DNA from: Saururus chinensis
Taxonomy: Eukaryota > Streptophyta > Magnoliopsida > Piperales > Saururaceae
Assembly (NCBI GenBank): GCA_035235625.1
Contig: CP141145.1
Location: 27,840,563-27,904,562 of the forward strand
Length of the DNA: 64,000 nucleotides
Reading direction: 5' to 3'
Shown: one piece after another, positions 1 through 13,451 of the stretch
Position numbering within the stretch: position 1 is the first letter of the stretch
Layout: each line of letters starts with the position of its first letter
Position numbers and translations under genes: made by a program
The notes under the pieces: generated by a model
Database searches by the model: none
Told to the model about the DNA's origin: nothing
The model's input: only the letters and a program-made list of their open reading frames with translations

Positions 1-860
1 TTGGTAATTTGATATTCTCCATATTGCATATACAATAATATGATATTCACCATATCATGTTAACAATAGCACGATATGTGTTCTTTGAGCTTATAACTCA
101 TAATATGATATCCTCCATATTGTATATATGATAACATGATATTCACCATATCGTGTTAATGATAACATGATATGTGTTCTTGAGTCATCGACCCATAATA
201 CGATATGCTCCATATTGCATATACGATAGCACGATATTCACCATATAGTGTTAACATAATACGATATGTGATTTCTTTGAACCAATGAGCCATAATACAA
301 TATGTTTCATATCGTATATACGATAACACGATATGTCAATAATACGTGTTATTGAAAATACAATTTGCTCCATGCGATACCATAACATGACATGTTAACA
401 ATACGTGTTATTGATAATACGATATGCTCCATATTGCATATACAATAACATAATATTCACCATAGCATGTTAACGATAACACGATATATGTTCTTTGAGC
501 TAACAAACCATAATACGATATGCTCCATATTGCATATACGATAACACGTGTCATATCATGTTAATGATAACATGATATGTGTCCTTTAAGTTAGTTATAA
601 TATGATATGCTCCATATTGCATATATGATAACACAATATTCGCCATATCGTGTTAACGATAACACGATATGTGTGTTCTTTGCGCTAGCGGCCTATAATA
701 CGATATACTTCATATCGTATATACGATAATACGCATGTCAACAATACATGTTATTGATAATACGATATGCTCCATGTCATACATAAGATAACATGATATG
801 CGTTTTTTTGTGTATTCAAAAACACGACATTTACGACAATTACCAATATTTGTTATTGAT
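1..860. repeat. AT-rich minisatellite array, units of about 95 bp
   Basis: Tandemly arranged, diverged units start with a motif like ATAATACGATATGCTCC followed by an ATTGCATATACGATA-like segment. Unit starts seen near 99, 193 and 291 are 94-98 bp apart. Further unit starts near 414, 507, 594, 692 and 753 show the same period plus a shorter variant of about 62 bp. The palindromic ATCGTAT/CGATATG core recurs throughout. The array runs off the left edge, so its full length is unknown. It could be a satellite, or the internal repeat of a larger transposon. Confidence 0.75.
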
Positions 861-3115
861 ACAAGTGTTCATCAAGTTGGGGATGAAAGCCATTAAGATC
901 GTGTATATGCTTACATAAAATATTCTACACAATAAAACTTGCATATAAAAAATCATACTAGAGTCCCTCTTTACACAGTAGGGTAGGAGGCCATCACGGC
1001 TATTCTGCAATATCCTTCCTTAGAATCCACATCTTTCTCCATTTTTATATAACCTTATTTTCCCCGAATAGTCCCCCAAGATTTATTTTTGGAGTTGTAA
1101 GTGTCATTCTGATCTCCTTTGTAGGGATAAGTAGTTTATGTGGTCAAAATTTTTTGGACAAAAAATTAGAGAAGAGGGATTGCCAATAAAGTGAGGGAAG
1201 TTGATAATCACCAGCTAGAAATTAGAATTCGTTGTTGATGGGAATTGCTGGGTAAAATTTACAAATCACCATTGAGCTTCAATCGTGCCTCTTTGCTTAT
1301 GTGTTGTCACGATTGATTTACATGATTTTAAACCCTAACCCTTGCTGTAGAAGTATTTTGGTTCAACTTTTTTAAAATATCGTATAGACCTAGGTTCTAT
1401 GAAATATTTTTTATAAAATTAAAGAATATAAAATATTTGCATCTTAGGCTAGGTGATATCAAAAAATCTCTAAAAAAAGACATTTATCAATCAAGTAGAG
1501 ATTCAACAACAGCAAAAAGAGTCCTACACTTGAGCACCTTGATATCACCTTGAAGAGCACACAATCATTTAGAATCTATCACTGGATTTGAAACATGACT
1601 TCTAATAACTATGGAAAATGATAAAAACTCAAAGAACCTACCCAGCAAACCTTCTAAATGGGTTTTTGGTTGGACAACATATGTGAGCCAAGTGAGCATT
1701 GTGTGTGGCCCACCATCTAACCATAATCCACTTAAGAAGATTTATTGGGTAAATTTGTTAGGTGTATATCATTATCCAATAACTATAACTTTTAATACAA
1801 CTATCTATTGGAAAGAGCTCAAGCCTAAAAGAGCAGTCTGGCTAGACCACTGATCTGATCAATGATCACTCTTTACGCCATTTTTGCCGCAAAGTAGGAT
1901 CAATCTTTGAATTGAAGCGACCCTCCAAGAGGCCAATTTGACTGAATATTAAGTGCATGAAGCGTCTTCATTAAAGAGAGGCCCCTACAAATGATGCGAG
2001 CAACAAGTTCTCAAAGTGCAGAGGTGCGAACAATCCTGCAAGCAAAAGCAACAAACTCTCCCATCATTAATGGTTCTGCCTAATTGACGCGGATCAAACA
2101 AGCATCCTCTGTCATTCCTCATTCTCGCATCCGGTAATCATCACCATTCCTTTTCTTATTAACAAATTGCTCGGTTGGGACCTGGGATCCTAAGGAAATT
2201 GCATCTTTTTTTTTTTCACTGATAAATTTTGATCTACTTTGTTAAAGTTTTCACTTGAACTATTTCTACTGCCCATGCAATTACTATTGGAACCATGCAT
2301 GGTAACCTCCCATGGTGAGCTGGTCAACCTCAAAGTCTTGGATAATTTTTTTTCTTTTTTAAATCAATTAATTTCTTTGTTTATATTATTAGTTTTATTT
2401 AATTTTTTAAAATAAGTTATTAATTTAGTTTACGTGCAGCGAGCCCGGACATCACTATTAGGTAGATGATTCAAAGTAAATGTGTACGCCATTGGATCCA
2501 AAACTTACTTGCCGATATGTAATGTGTACGCCATTGGATAGAAAACTCATGCAATGAAACGGGACTCCTTCTTGAAACTGTGAGAACAGTATTCAAGCAG
2601 GATCTTTACGACGAAAATTAAAACAGGATAAAGACCAAAGAGTGAAGTCAATACAGTTACCAAAAAAACAGAGTAGAGAAGTCGTCTATTTGCCCAACCA
2701 CCAATGTTATTATATGGATTCAAATACGAACATTGAAAGCAGGCCAACGTTCGACTGGATCGTCATCTTGTCTTGTTGAGGGCGAGAGCTCACCCACTAC
2801 GTCTCTCTCTCTCTTTCTCTCTCTCTGGCCTTTCTTTGTCAGCAGTCAGCACATGCATGGACATTGGCATCATAATAGTCTTAACACGCTCCATCATCAG
2901 GAGTGGTGATGATGACGTTCTCCACTCGGATTCTTCTCTGTCACTCCAAGATTTCTGTGTTTTTTCTCGTTTTTCGTCACATCTGTTTTCAAAACCACAC
3001 CTAAAAAGCCAACCAGACACTTGTGCTGATATATTGTGTGTACCCACCAAGAGCAGTAGCTCAATCACAACATTCAGAAAAGATTTGAAGTTCACTTGTG
3101 CAGTTGAATGAGTTG
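861..3115. other. Intergenic and 5' flank of the receptor kinase gene
   Basis: No supported gene is seen. The stretch is AT-rich, and its only open frames are short and without recognisable domains. A pyrimidine run (CT)n lies at 2801-2826, about 290 bp before the kinase start codon, where plant promoters and 5' UTRs often carry such tracts. Confidence 0.5.
2801..2826 (+). repeat. CT microsatellite upstream of the receptor kinase
   Basis: This is a nearly pure CT repeat with one interruption. It lies 290 bp upstream of the start codon at 3116, in the likely promoter or 5' UTR. CT tracts there are common in plant genes. A regulatory role is only possible. Confidence 0.6.
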
Positions 3116-6100
3116 ATGGATTCCTGGCTGGTCTGGCTCTGTCTCCTCTTTGTCAGTGGCGCTGTTACCGCGGCCTGGGCTCAAGAAGGTGCTATTATTG
3201 CTTTTCTTTCTTCTCTTTTAAAATAGCAATCAGAATATTTCTGTACCATCTTCATTCAATTGGTCGTCCCTAAGTGTACGATTCTGCTAGGTAGAATGCC
3301 TTCTGTTCTTATGTCTATGTTCTACAACACGATGAATTACTAAAAAAAGCCACAACCAAACAAATAGGATCTGTTTTTTATTGTCCTTGCCTATTATTCA
3401 TCTTATTGTGTGACTCTTTATGTTTTTTCTAAACCCAAACTTCTTATTCTAGTATTTTGCTCGTAGTCTTACTTAAAAGGATAACTTTTCACCTTTAGAA
3501 GTAGCTTTTGTTTGAAGTTGAATAGTTCAGGTATATTTTAATTTGGTCTCATTTTATCTGTTTGCTAAAGGTTGCATGTTGCACTAGTTCCAGTGACAAT
3601 TTTTATCTCATAGAACTATTTGTTTAATATGATACTCGCTGATTTCACAAACTGGTCTGCTTTATTCACAGAAGAGATTGAAAATCTACATGGTTTCACA
3701 TTCACCCTGTGAATCTACGCTTGCCTTTGTCTGATTAAGCTAATATTCTGAAACTTTTCTGCATCCTCTTCAATGCCTAGCAGATTTTTTGAGTTTGTCT
3801 TGTGGAGGAACATCCACTTACACAGATGCTTCCAATATCTCTTGGACACCAGACACTTCTTATGTCACTACAGGCAACACAACTACTGCTAACTTTATTG
3901 AAGGAACCTCCAATTCGGATTTGCCTCTTCGTTTCTTCCCTGAATCTCAACTGCGCCACTGTTTCTACGTGCCAATGCAAAACACATCTTTAGTCCTTAT
4001 TAGACCTCAGTTTTACTACAAAAATTATGATGGGATTAACAGAGCTCCATCCTTCTTGGTGTCCGTTGGGACATCTTTAATTGCTACCGTAAATTTAACA
4101 AACTCTGATCCCTGGGTAGAAGAATTTGTATGGCCAGTGACCAAAGATACAGTCACCTTTTGCTTGCATCCTGTTCCCAATGGTGGATTTCCTGTCATAT
4201 CTACATTAGAAGTTCGTCCTCTGCCTAAAGAAGCGTACAGAAGTAGTAGAGGAGATTTTCCAGTTACTTCTTTGAGAAAGAGATTCAGAATCAATTGTGG
4301 AAAGAACAGCGGATCAGTAAGGTACAAAATCATGAGTTTTTAGCTGTGGTGATCTTTGATATTCCTATATTCATTAGTTAATGCAAATTCAGGTACCCTT
4401 TGGATCCATATGACCGTATATGGGACCCAGATCAGAATTTCTCACCAATTCAATTGTCAGCTAGTTTCACAGTTCCAACTCCTCTTAATTTCTCATATGT
4501 ACCCGAGAGTCCACCAATTAGTGTTCTTCAGTCGGCAAGAGTTCTGGCTCGGACAAATGTACTGAGTTACAACTTTCCACTTGGTAATATTGGCAATTAT
4601 TATGTTGTTCTCTACTTCGCAGGAATTTTGCCAGTTTCCCCTTCATTTAACATATTAGTTGATGGAGAGTTGCTGAGTTCAAATTACACTGTGAAGAGTT
4701 CAGAAGTTAGTGTTCTATCATTTACTAAGAAAAGTGTTGCAAGCCTAAATATCACACTTCAGAATGTCAGCTTTTATCCTCAAATTAATGCAATTGAGGT
4801 GTATGAACTTGTTGAGATTCCTTCAGAGACTTCTTCCACTACAGGTACTTCAACTTAAGTTCGAAGTTACTGCTTGGAATTCTTTTAAATATTGTCTATG
4901 AATAGCTGCTGGGTTATAGCAGTTGTGACTTGTAAACATTACTTCGTTATTTTCTTTGCTTCTATCTGACCTTTTCCTTTATTTTCCCATGCGATAAGGG
5001 GAAACCATCCACGTTCAGTTGCTCTAATTGACTGGTAAGGCATTATTTATGTTTGTTCTCTTTGATGCAGTTTCAGCACTTCAAGTTATACAACAGTCCA
5101 TGGGTTTGGAATTAGGGTGGCAAGATGATCCATGCTCACCAACACCTTGGGCACATATTGGTTGCGAAGGAAGTATGGTCACATCATTGTAAGAGCAAAA
5201 TTAAGATCTTAATTTTATTCTAGTACGCCTCAATTTCAAAGGAATTGTCCTACTAATGAATTGTGGTGTTTGTGTATGTATCTCCTCAAAATATTACACA
5301 CTATAGGGTAGCTAGTGTCCACTTAGACAATAATCCTGCCCCAAATTAAGGCCAGTCACATTAACGTCCTAATTTGTTGATATTTTCTTCAGAGTGTTAT
5401 CAGATGTGAACTTAAAGACCATCAGCCCAATATTTGGTGATTTGTTAGACCTCAAAACATTGTAAGATGGTCATTGAAGAAGTTGGCTTTCATCTTAGAC
5501 TGGTTTTTGTTATTTTTCTAATCCTTCACATCCATTTTGATGCTGTAAATGCTTTAGAGACTTGCACAACACCTCACTTGCTGGAGAGATACAAAACTTG
5601 GCTAGCTTGCAACAGCTTGAAACCTTGTAAGTTCTTTCTTATCTTTTTCATGTTTACTTTTTGTGTGTATGTGTGTGTGTATCGACACATGCATACAGAT
5701 TTATAAGCTATCTACATATGTATGCATGCAACTATAGCAATTACTCTATATTAAACCTGGGTTGGAGCTTGCCAGTGTAACATTAACCAAATATTGCAGG
5801 AACATGAGCTTCAATAAGCTAACTTCCTTTGGGTCTGGACTCAGCACCTTGGTTAGCCTGCAGGTTTTGTAAGTTTCAAATTTCTGACTCTGTTTCCTAA
5901 TGCTGTTGTCGAGTCTGCAGTTAAATCATATCTTAAAGTTTAAAGAAATTCAGGTAGTTCAATTAACAATAATTATCTAAATACTGTTTTCCTTTATCAG
6001 AATAAATTTTTTTACATTTTATGTTGCTAACATGAAACTGATTATCTGTGAGAATAATGTGAGTCACTAAGATGTTTTACATTTGTCCTTTTTTGCATAT

Positions 6101-9100
6101 CCATAGTCTAGACATCATTTGCTACTTATTTTCGGTGTTGTTGCTTGGTACTTGATGAATCCTTATGTACTTAACAATTGTTTTCCAAACTTATGTTTAG
6201 AGACTTGCAAAATAATAGTTTGCAAGGGACTGTGCCAGACATCTGGGGAAGCTTAAAGGACCTCCATTTACTGTAAGTGCTGTCTGTCAATACTTACATG
6301 TTAGAAACATGTTTACCTCCATTCGTTTGAAATCCTTTTCCTTTTTTTTTGTTCTTTTCAGAATTTTGGAAAACAATAAACTTCAAGGCCCCTTACCAGA
6401 ATCACTTAACAAAGAAAGTTTGGAAGTCAGGTGTTATAGTTGCACACACTCATCACTGGGTACTAGTATATGTGGATGATCATCTACTTATTTATACATT
6501 TATCGTGCAGGACATCTGGAAACTTGTGCCTTTCCTTATCCACAGAGACATGCAATCACATTTCGGGCCATCCTATTGAGACACCACAGATTACAGTAGT
6601 TGATGTGATTAAGCATCGGGGTCACCACAAGAAAGCTATTCTGGCTGGTGCAGCTGTTGGTGGAGCATGTGCCATTCTGCTTATATCATTTTTGGTAAAC
6701 ATGTATTGGAGAAGGAGAAAACAAGACAGTGAAGCCAATTTCATATCAAGTAAGCATGATCTAAGTTAATGCATATTTGAAACAAGCACATGATCCTCAA
6801 GACTACTACTATTACTACTCTTATGTGATTATATTATTCCACATTCTGATGGCCAGGTGGACTGCCGGACATGCGGAATTGGAATTCTGCAAAAATCTTC
6901 TCTTACAAAGAGATAAAAGTGGCCACAAACAACTTCAAGGATACTCTAGGTCGAGGTGGTTTTGGTTCTGTATACCTTGGAAAGCTTCCCGATGGGAAAC
7001 TAGTTGCTGTGAAAGTACGATTTGATCGAACTCAGCTGGGGGCTGATTCCTTCATCAATGAGGTATATAACTATAGTAAAATGCTTTTCATGCTCCACAT
7101 CCAACACCCTATCATACTCTACATAGTCCTGGCCAGTGGATGAAGTATCCTCTTCAAGATGAATGAAAAAACAGTATCATCTAATGGATAGAAATGTCTA
7201 TTTATGATGAGGTGTTTGTAGGGTATGAATTTTCTGTTACGTTTCATGATAATATATTGCCCTATGGAGGAAATTAATAGTTATACCCAAGTCCACAATT
7301 ATATATGGTGAAGTTTAATAAGAAGGAATTGTACCAGAAGAACCATAAAATGGCTTAGATCATGAACTTCTGAGAATCAGATGCAAGCAAATGACTCAAC
7401 GTGGTTCATCCACTTATAATTTGAAAATCAGACCTCCCCAAGACTTAATTCCATGGGTTTTACCCCTCGAGTAATCCATTTGAAAAGTTTGGTAAGGACT
7501 GGCTTCTTACCCTTGGAACCACAAATATACCATTTACTATTATATTCCTAACAAATTCATGTTAACTTCTTTGATTTGTGGCTTATGTACATCTACACAC
7601 CTAATTTTGAGTGTCATACAAAGCCAGTATCTAATCTTGTTATAATAAACATCTCTGTCAGCCAGATGAATTCTCTTGCTTGTTCAAAGACCTATAATAT
7701 GGTTATAGGTTGATAAACAGTTATATTTATCTCCTAAACTGTTCTGAATTGTGACACATGTTTTTGGTATTACTCTTTTATGATTTGTTTGAATAATTAA
7801 TTATTAACACAAGCTTTATTTGGAATGTGGTTGCAATGCCATTAGGATAGTCAATCCTCTGTTTCTTCTTTTTATGATGTTCTCTCTGTGGAAGTAAAAA
7901 GAAAAGAAAAAAAAAAAGAACAAACCTATATATATACCTAGCTTTTTCAGTTGCTTAATGCTTCTGAAAAAAATTCCTTTTTATCCAAATAAGTTTGAAT
8001 TTTGACAGGTACATCTTTTGTCTCAAGTTTGTCATCAAAATCTTGTATCTCTGGAAGGATTTTGTTATGATTCAAAGCAACAAATTCTTGTATACGAGTA
8101 TCTACCTGGTGGATCATTAGCAGATAGTATTTATGGTATGCATTTGGATTTTATCTACTTATTCCTTTCTCAGTTAGTCACTTGGACTCTGGTAATTAAA
8201 TCGATCAACTGTAGAATTAATGAGTTAGGAACTTACTTGGTGAAAATTAATAGACCTCTGGGTGATTTATAACTGATATCACTTACAAGGAAGATCATGA
8301 CTTCAGTTTCCACTGTGGAATTTCATGAGTTCTTGCTCCCTTCATGAATTTAAAATCTCCAACTTATCTGTATTCAAATTATTTGTCCTTCTGTAGTAAT
8401 GTTCGGATCTAACTTCAAATAAAAATTAAATTGTCAGGTGCAAAGAGTAAAAAGATAGCCTTGAACTGGGTTCGGCGACTAAAAATTGCTGTTGATGCAG
8501 CGAAAGGTTAGTTTTAAGATCTATTTATAACAAATTCTGTTCACTATAGACTAAGATAAATGGTATATTATAATTAACAATGTCCTACTTGTCTTGTTCT
8601 CTTCATTATTTGTGAATGTTAAAATAAAAAGGTGACTGACCAGTTGGACATTGCCTTTTTCGCAAGCGCCTAAAAAAGCCTGCTGGTTTTGGATTTTGAT
8701 GTGCATAATTTATATTTGTAATGCTCTACTAACCAGTTTTTCCTTCAGGGCTAGATTACCTTCACAACGGGAGCAACCAACGAATAATTCATCGTGATGT
8801 GAAGTCCAGTAATATCCTTTTGGATATAGAGATGAATGCCAAAGTCAGTGACTTTGGACTCTCTAAGCAAGTATTCCAGACTGATGCTACTCATGTGACA
8901 ACCGTTGTGAAGGGGACTGCAGGCTATCTTGACCCTGAGTAAAAACTATCACTTTTGCTTTGCCATCCACTATATATTTTGACTTCTATATCTCGTTCTT
9001 GACTAATTGCAGTTCTTGATTCTATTAATTATCTGCAGATACTATTCGACTCAGCAGTTGACTGAGAAAAGTGATGTCTATAGTTTTGGAGTTGTTCTAC

Positions 9101-9766
9101 TAGAACTTATCTGTGGGAGGGAACCTTTGAGCCATGCTGGCTCTCCAGATTCCTTCAATTTGGTGCTCTGGGTATTTATCTCTCCATAGGCTTTTGTATG
9201 ACAAATTTTCTTGATAGCATGGACGACTTTACATGGGTAAATAAATTTGCATGCTAAAATTCTCCTCATATTAAGTCCCAAGTGAACATTTTGAAATTCG
9301 AAAGGTTATTGTTTTACCTGGTAAGTAAATTTAGTTGCTTGCTGCCACGGAGAAAAATCTTGACCAGGTGTTTGAATATATCTCAAGGATACTAACCGAG
9401 GCTTACACAGTAATTTCTTATGACTGATTCATAAAATGATGTTTATTGCATGGCTTCCCAGTGAAAAATAAAAGGATTCAGCTTCATCATAACTGCTATT
9501 GCTTTTAATGAAAATAACCAACCTTTGAAAAATGACATGTGCAGGCAAAGCCATACTTGCAGGCTGGTGCATTTGAGATAGTAGACGACAGCTTAAAAGG
9601 AACTTTTAGTGTGGAAAGCATGAAAAAGGTGGCTTCCATAGCAACAAAATCAGTAGAGAGGGATGGTTCTCAGAGGCCAACAATGGCAGAGGTTTTTGCA
9701 GAACTCAAAGGTGCCTACAGCATTCAGTTGGAGTACCTTGCCGCTCAAGCCGAACTTGTGGATTGA
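3116..9766 (+). CDS. Malectin-like/LRR receptor-like serine/threonine kinase (At5g48740-type), 16 exons
   Basis: This is a predicted plasma-membrane receptor kinase with an extracellular malectin-like domain. The ligand is unknown. Exons read by eye: 3116-3188, 3784-4321, 4393-4844, 5071-5188, 5393-5461, 5558-5626, 5800-5868, 6201-6272, 6362-6430, 6511-6749, 6857-7062, 8009-8135, 8438-8506, 8749-8938, 9039-9171, 9545-9766. All introns are GT-AG and phases agree, giving 904 residues, which is near the family's usual size. Order: signal peptide (1 to about 22), malectin-like region (about 25-355, with SLSCGG and [10 protein letters not shown]), leucine-rich repeats (about 394-510), membrane helix (about 552-575), kinase. 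The kinase has a glycine-rich loop (LGRGGFGSV), Lys642, HRD 738-740, DFG 758-760 and GYLDPEYY, so it should be active. The closest family I recognise is Arabidopsis At5g48740, related in layout to SYMRK. Start chosen for the signal peptide and splice phase. Confidence 0.88.
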
Positions 9767-11783
9767 TGCATTACTTGTGTTTGTTCATGGGTTGCATCAG
9801 ATAATTTTGGATATTTGTACCTAATAATATGTTAATATATATGCCTGTTGGTCATATTGTTACTGTGAAATACGTTGTGATTCAGCTGTTGGCACAATAC
9901 CATGATTATTTCAAGGATTTTTTTCAAAGAAGTCATTGGTGATTTTCCATCTATTGGTTAATTCATGGTTCTTTTGTTGATATAAATATACTGATAATCA
10001 ATTTCCTAACCTCTCAAGTTATTGTCAAACAATGGTGAGATCATACGTGGAGACTTTTCTTTTTTCCTTTTTTTGTGCACTCGATATGTGGAGACACCAA
10101 ACTTGTCAAATTAATTAATTTCTCCAATTGTAATTGCTAGTACTGAGAAGAGTACCTTCCTTAAGTAGTGATTGGTTGAATAATGAGAAATTTGATTGAC
10201 TTAGGGACTTGAAAGACCATTAAAAAAACGGAATAAACAGGTGAAGCAGCAGCAGCAGAATCATCTCCACCAGTAAAATTCCCACCTGTCCAACACAAAT
10301 TTCTGTAGATGATATCCATTCGAAATACTCAACATTATAGAATACCAATTCGTCAACATACTCTGTAATTCATTTATTGTATTTTGGTGAGGGCGGTATT
10401 AATCTATGCCCAACACATTTGAAAAAAGGGACTATCAGACAATGCAATTGTCTGCTGCATCTGGGTGAGGGCTGTATATCACCATCACTGCCTAATCCAA
10501 TCTCTTTCTACGTCATATTTGTCAACGTTTAGGTGGAGCTGCCCCCGTTGCTTCCCCTCCAAACTTTTTTGAACTCCCTATCCTTTTATTCCTTTGTAGT
10601 TAATCAATGATCTCATCAGTCTTTCACCTGTTCCTTTGACTTGAGACAGATGCTGGCGTTGTTTGCGCCTTTCATTGTGTAGATAGCCGCTTCATAAACT
10701 TTACCTCCATCTCCATGGAGTAGGTAAAAAAACTGTTTGAAATTGATCACTTCAGGCTTCGGCTTTCACGAAAGGTATGGTTGGTATGAGCCCCCCTTAG
10801 TATGAGCCCCAATTGCCATCCAACAGTGCATATTACTCAGGGGGTAAGCCAGTTTGAGTTACCCGTCTGCCCCCTTTATTAATGTGCTCAGCCTGATCTC
10901 TCAATGCTCATGGGCTATCGGATTGCGATCCAACGGTGCATATTATTCAAGAGGCAGGCAGGTTTGAATTACCCACCTTCCCCCTTTATTAATATGCTCC
11001 ATCAGATCTTCCAATACAGCCTGAGACTTAATTGGTGAATTTTCATTTCTGTATTTTATTTTCTTTGAACTGTTGGTGAACCGATCATTGGCGAGGCATT
11101 GTCTGATTGGAATAGAACTTTCCACCGCAATCACCAGTAGCTTGGAACAGAAAGTAATTATATATCAACAGTCAAAACTCAGAACACATGCAAGCAAATG
11201 TGGACTATGAAACTAACGAATGGCAAGTTCCTGGGCATGCATGACCGAGAAAGAGTTCTTGATCAACATTCAAAACATTCTGCTAGAATTAAGACGAATG
11301 TTCTCTTCCTCCAATAGATTACTTGTTTATTTGTCATCATTTATATAATCATTGTCATTATGTTAAAATCATTGTTGTTGATATTAAACTACGTTGTCAA
11401 ATTAAAAACGAACCAAAAAAAAAGTTCCCCATCCTCCCACCGACTTTGCAATGGAAAAGTTGTACAAAAATTGTTGCTACAGCTGTGATGGTGACTAGGA
11501 GAGACCTGGCACAGTCAAGAAGATGGTTGTGCTGGATTAATACCAAAGTTTCAACGCTCTAGATAGTCTGATTTGCAACCAAAGATATCATATGGTTCTA
11601 AAGTCAGATCATGTGTCTTTTATATAGTATATAATACTATATTTCTTTTAAGATAATGAAGTTATATATGCACATGCACAACGAGGCCCCTCTAATTGAC
11701 CTGTGGCTTGTGAGTAACAAGAATGATAATATTGGAAAAGGGAATTGTGTAAATAATTGAGGTCCATGCATGCAAATTTAATA
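9767..11783. other. 3' flank and intergenic DNA
   Basis: This is the 3' flank of the receptor kinase followed by AT-rich DNA without a supported gene. It contains the imperfect duplication at 10812-11018. Short open frames here show no domain. Confidence 0.5.
10812..11018. repeat. Imperfect direct duplication, about 95-bp copies 110 bp apart
   Basis: Copies at about 10812-10906 and 10922-11018 share a run beginning ATTGCxATCCAACxGTGCAT and a later CCCCCTTTATTAAT block. They differ at scattered positions, so the duplication is not recent. Confidence 0.7.
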
Positions 11784-11887
11784 CTCCCTTTGTCTTAAAA
11801 TAAGTGTCCTATTTAATTTTTCAAGTTGAACTAATTCTAGTTTATTTTTAAAAACTAAATAGGACTCTTATTTTAGGACAGAGCGAA
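11784..11887. mobile_element. Stowaway-type MITE, 104 bp
   Basis: Terminal inverted repeats of about 25 bp start CTCCCTTTGTCTTAAAATAA and are mirrored at the right end. The element is flanked by TA on both sides, the target duplication expected of Tc1/mariner-related Stowaway MITEs. It has no coding capacity. Confidence 0.85.
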
Positions 11888-13350
11888 TACTATGATCAAA
11901 CAAGATAAGGTGGGTTGCTTTCATAGGTGTGAGATGAATGAAGCTAACTAGAGGACCCTACTAGAGATATCACCCTTGACGAATGGATTCTGTTTTAGTT
12001 CATTTGAAGTGGGTTTTTGTACTTTTTTGGTGAAATGAATCAGGCCCCATATAAAGGTAGACTAGAAAGGGCATAGAAGAACAGATTATATTTTAGTTCA
12101 TTTGAAGTTGTTTGTTTTCTTGGTAAAATGAATTAACCCATATAAAGGTAGACTAGGAAGGCCAGAGTAGAATAATATGGTTAAAGGATACGTGCATTTA
12201 ACCAAAAAAACTAAGAAGTGATACGTGTACCAAAAACATTAATATGAATATCACATGTAACAACACAACACAAAACACAATTACAATTGATAATATAAGG
12301 CTTATGTATATTTTGAACCTTGAGTGAAGTTTTAACCTACTTTTTTTACCCCGACAGGTTTGGCCCAATTTATTTTTTATTATTATTAATTTTATGCTAA
12401 TTTGGTTAGATTTTTGGGATAGGGGTTTCACCAATGGGTTAATCAATTAATTTAAGGGCCTCACCAATGGGTTTAAAATTTTTTCCTACTTTCTCTAAAA
12501 ATTATCAAAGCTAATCAAAATAGAGGATGACTACTTCAGCACTAAATAGTGAGATGGAGGCCCCTCGATCATGGTGAGGGGCTACCTCTAGCCATAAGAA
12601 GCTACAAATTTTTTTTATAAAATAACCCCTGGCCAAATTGAAACCAAATTCCAAACTTACTACTAAGTTATGACAAAAATTAAAGCACAATCTAGTGAAG
12701 GTTTCTTCCAAAAATTAAAATTAATTCCTGCAGTTGCGGATGGATTGCCTCATGCAAATTTGTTTTTGATAAGTAATTCCCAAGTGGTAGAAGACAGTTT
12801 GTGAGCTTGTCAACCCATTGGGGTACAGATTTAATACCAACTCAGCATCACTTGAAATTAGGGTTTCGGCCTGGCAATGGGATTTGGATTAAGAAAAGCT
12901 GGATGAGCTGCACTTAATGACTTTCTTGACGGACTTCTACCAGGATTAAGAAAAGTGGGCCCATATATTCTGTGATGGGCTCCACTGGGATTCATGACAA
13001 ACGAGAACCTGCCCACCATCTGTCATTGCGCAATTTCGTGACGGCTCGTTCCGGGTGGGGTTCTCACGTGTTCAGATTTTCTGCCGCCCGCCCCACGTTC
13101 ACACTTTTCCACTCCCCCACATCCTCCCCGCGCCAACCATCTCGCCCAAACTGCCGCCTTTTTAGCGTGGCAATAGCAGCAATTAATCATGTGATTATCA
13201 CCCTGCTTCCAGAATCCTATTCACCGCACCGCGTGGGCCCCACGCTTCTGTAAATGTACGAACGCAGAGAATCCCCTTTTATCTGCTTACGTCAGCCTGC
13301 AACCGAGTTGGCCGTCGCCCGCAGCCCGAGTCAACCCGCCCGCCTCCCAC
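11888..13350. other. Intergenic DNA and 5' flank of the tandem-kinase gene
   Basis: Apart from the duplication at 11985-12170 no element or gene is supported. Base composition changes from AT-rich to clearly GC-rich near 13000, about 450 bp before the tandem-kinase start codon. Confidence 0.45.
11985..12170. repeat. Tandem duplication of about 95 bp
   Basis: Two adjacent diverged copies carry the same blocks in the same order: a TTTTAGTTCATTTGAAGT segment, then ATGAAT, then CCATATAAAGGTAGACTA. The first copy covers about 11985-12083 and the second about 12084-12170. Confidence 0.65.
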
Positions 13351-13357
13351 TATATAA
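13351..13357 (+). promoter_or_regulatory. Likely TATA box of the tandem-kinase gene
   Basis: A TATATAA sequence stands in GC-rich DNA 101 bp upstream of the chosen start codon at 13452. Transcription would then begin near 13380, leaving a 5' UTR of about 70 nt. This supports 13452 over the in-frame ATG at 13254, which lies upstream of the TATA box. Confidence 0.6.
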
Positions 13358-13451
13358 ACGAACGAACACGTCCGAGCTACTTATTCGAGCGCCAGAGGGG
13401 AGGAGCACCGGATCATGCTCGGCAGCCAAGCCTCTCCACCGCCGCGGCGCC

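Noticed and set aside
13254-13451. In-frame extension of the tandem-kinase ORF upstream of 13452
   Set aside because: A TATA box at 13351 lies inside it, the product looks unlike the family, and the ATG at 13452 opens a family-like N-terminus.
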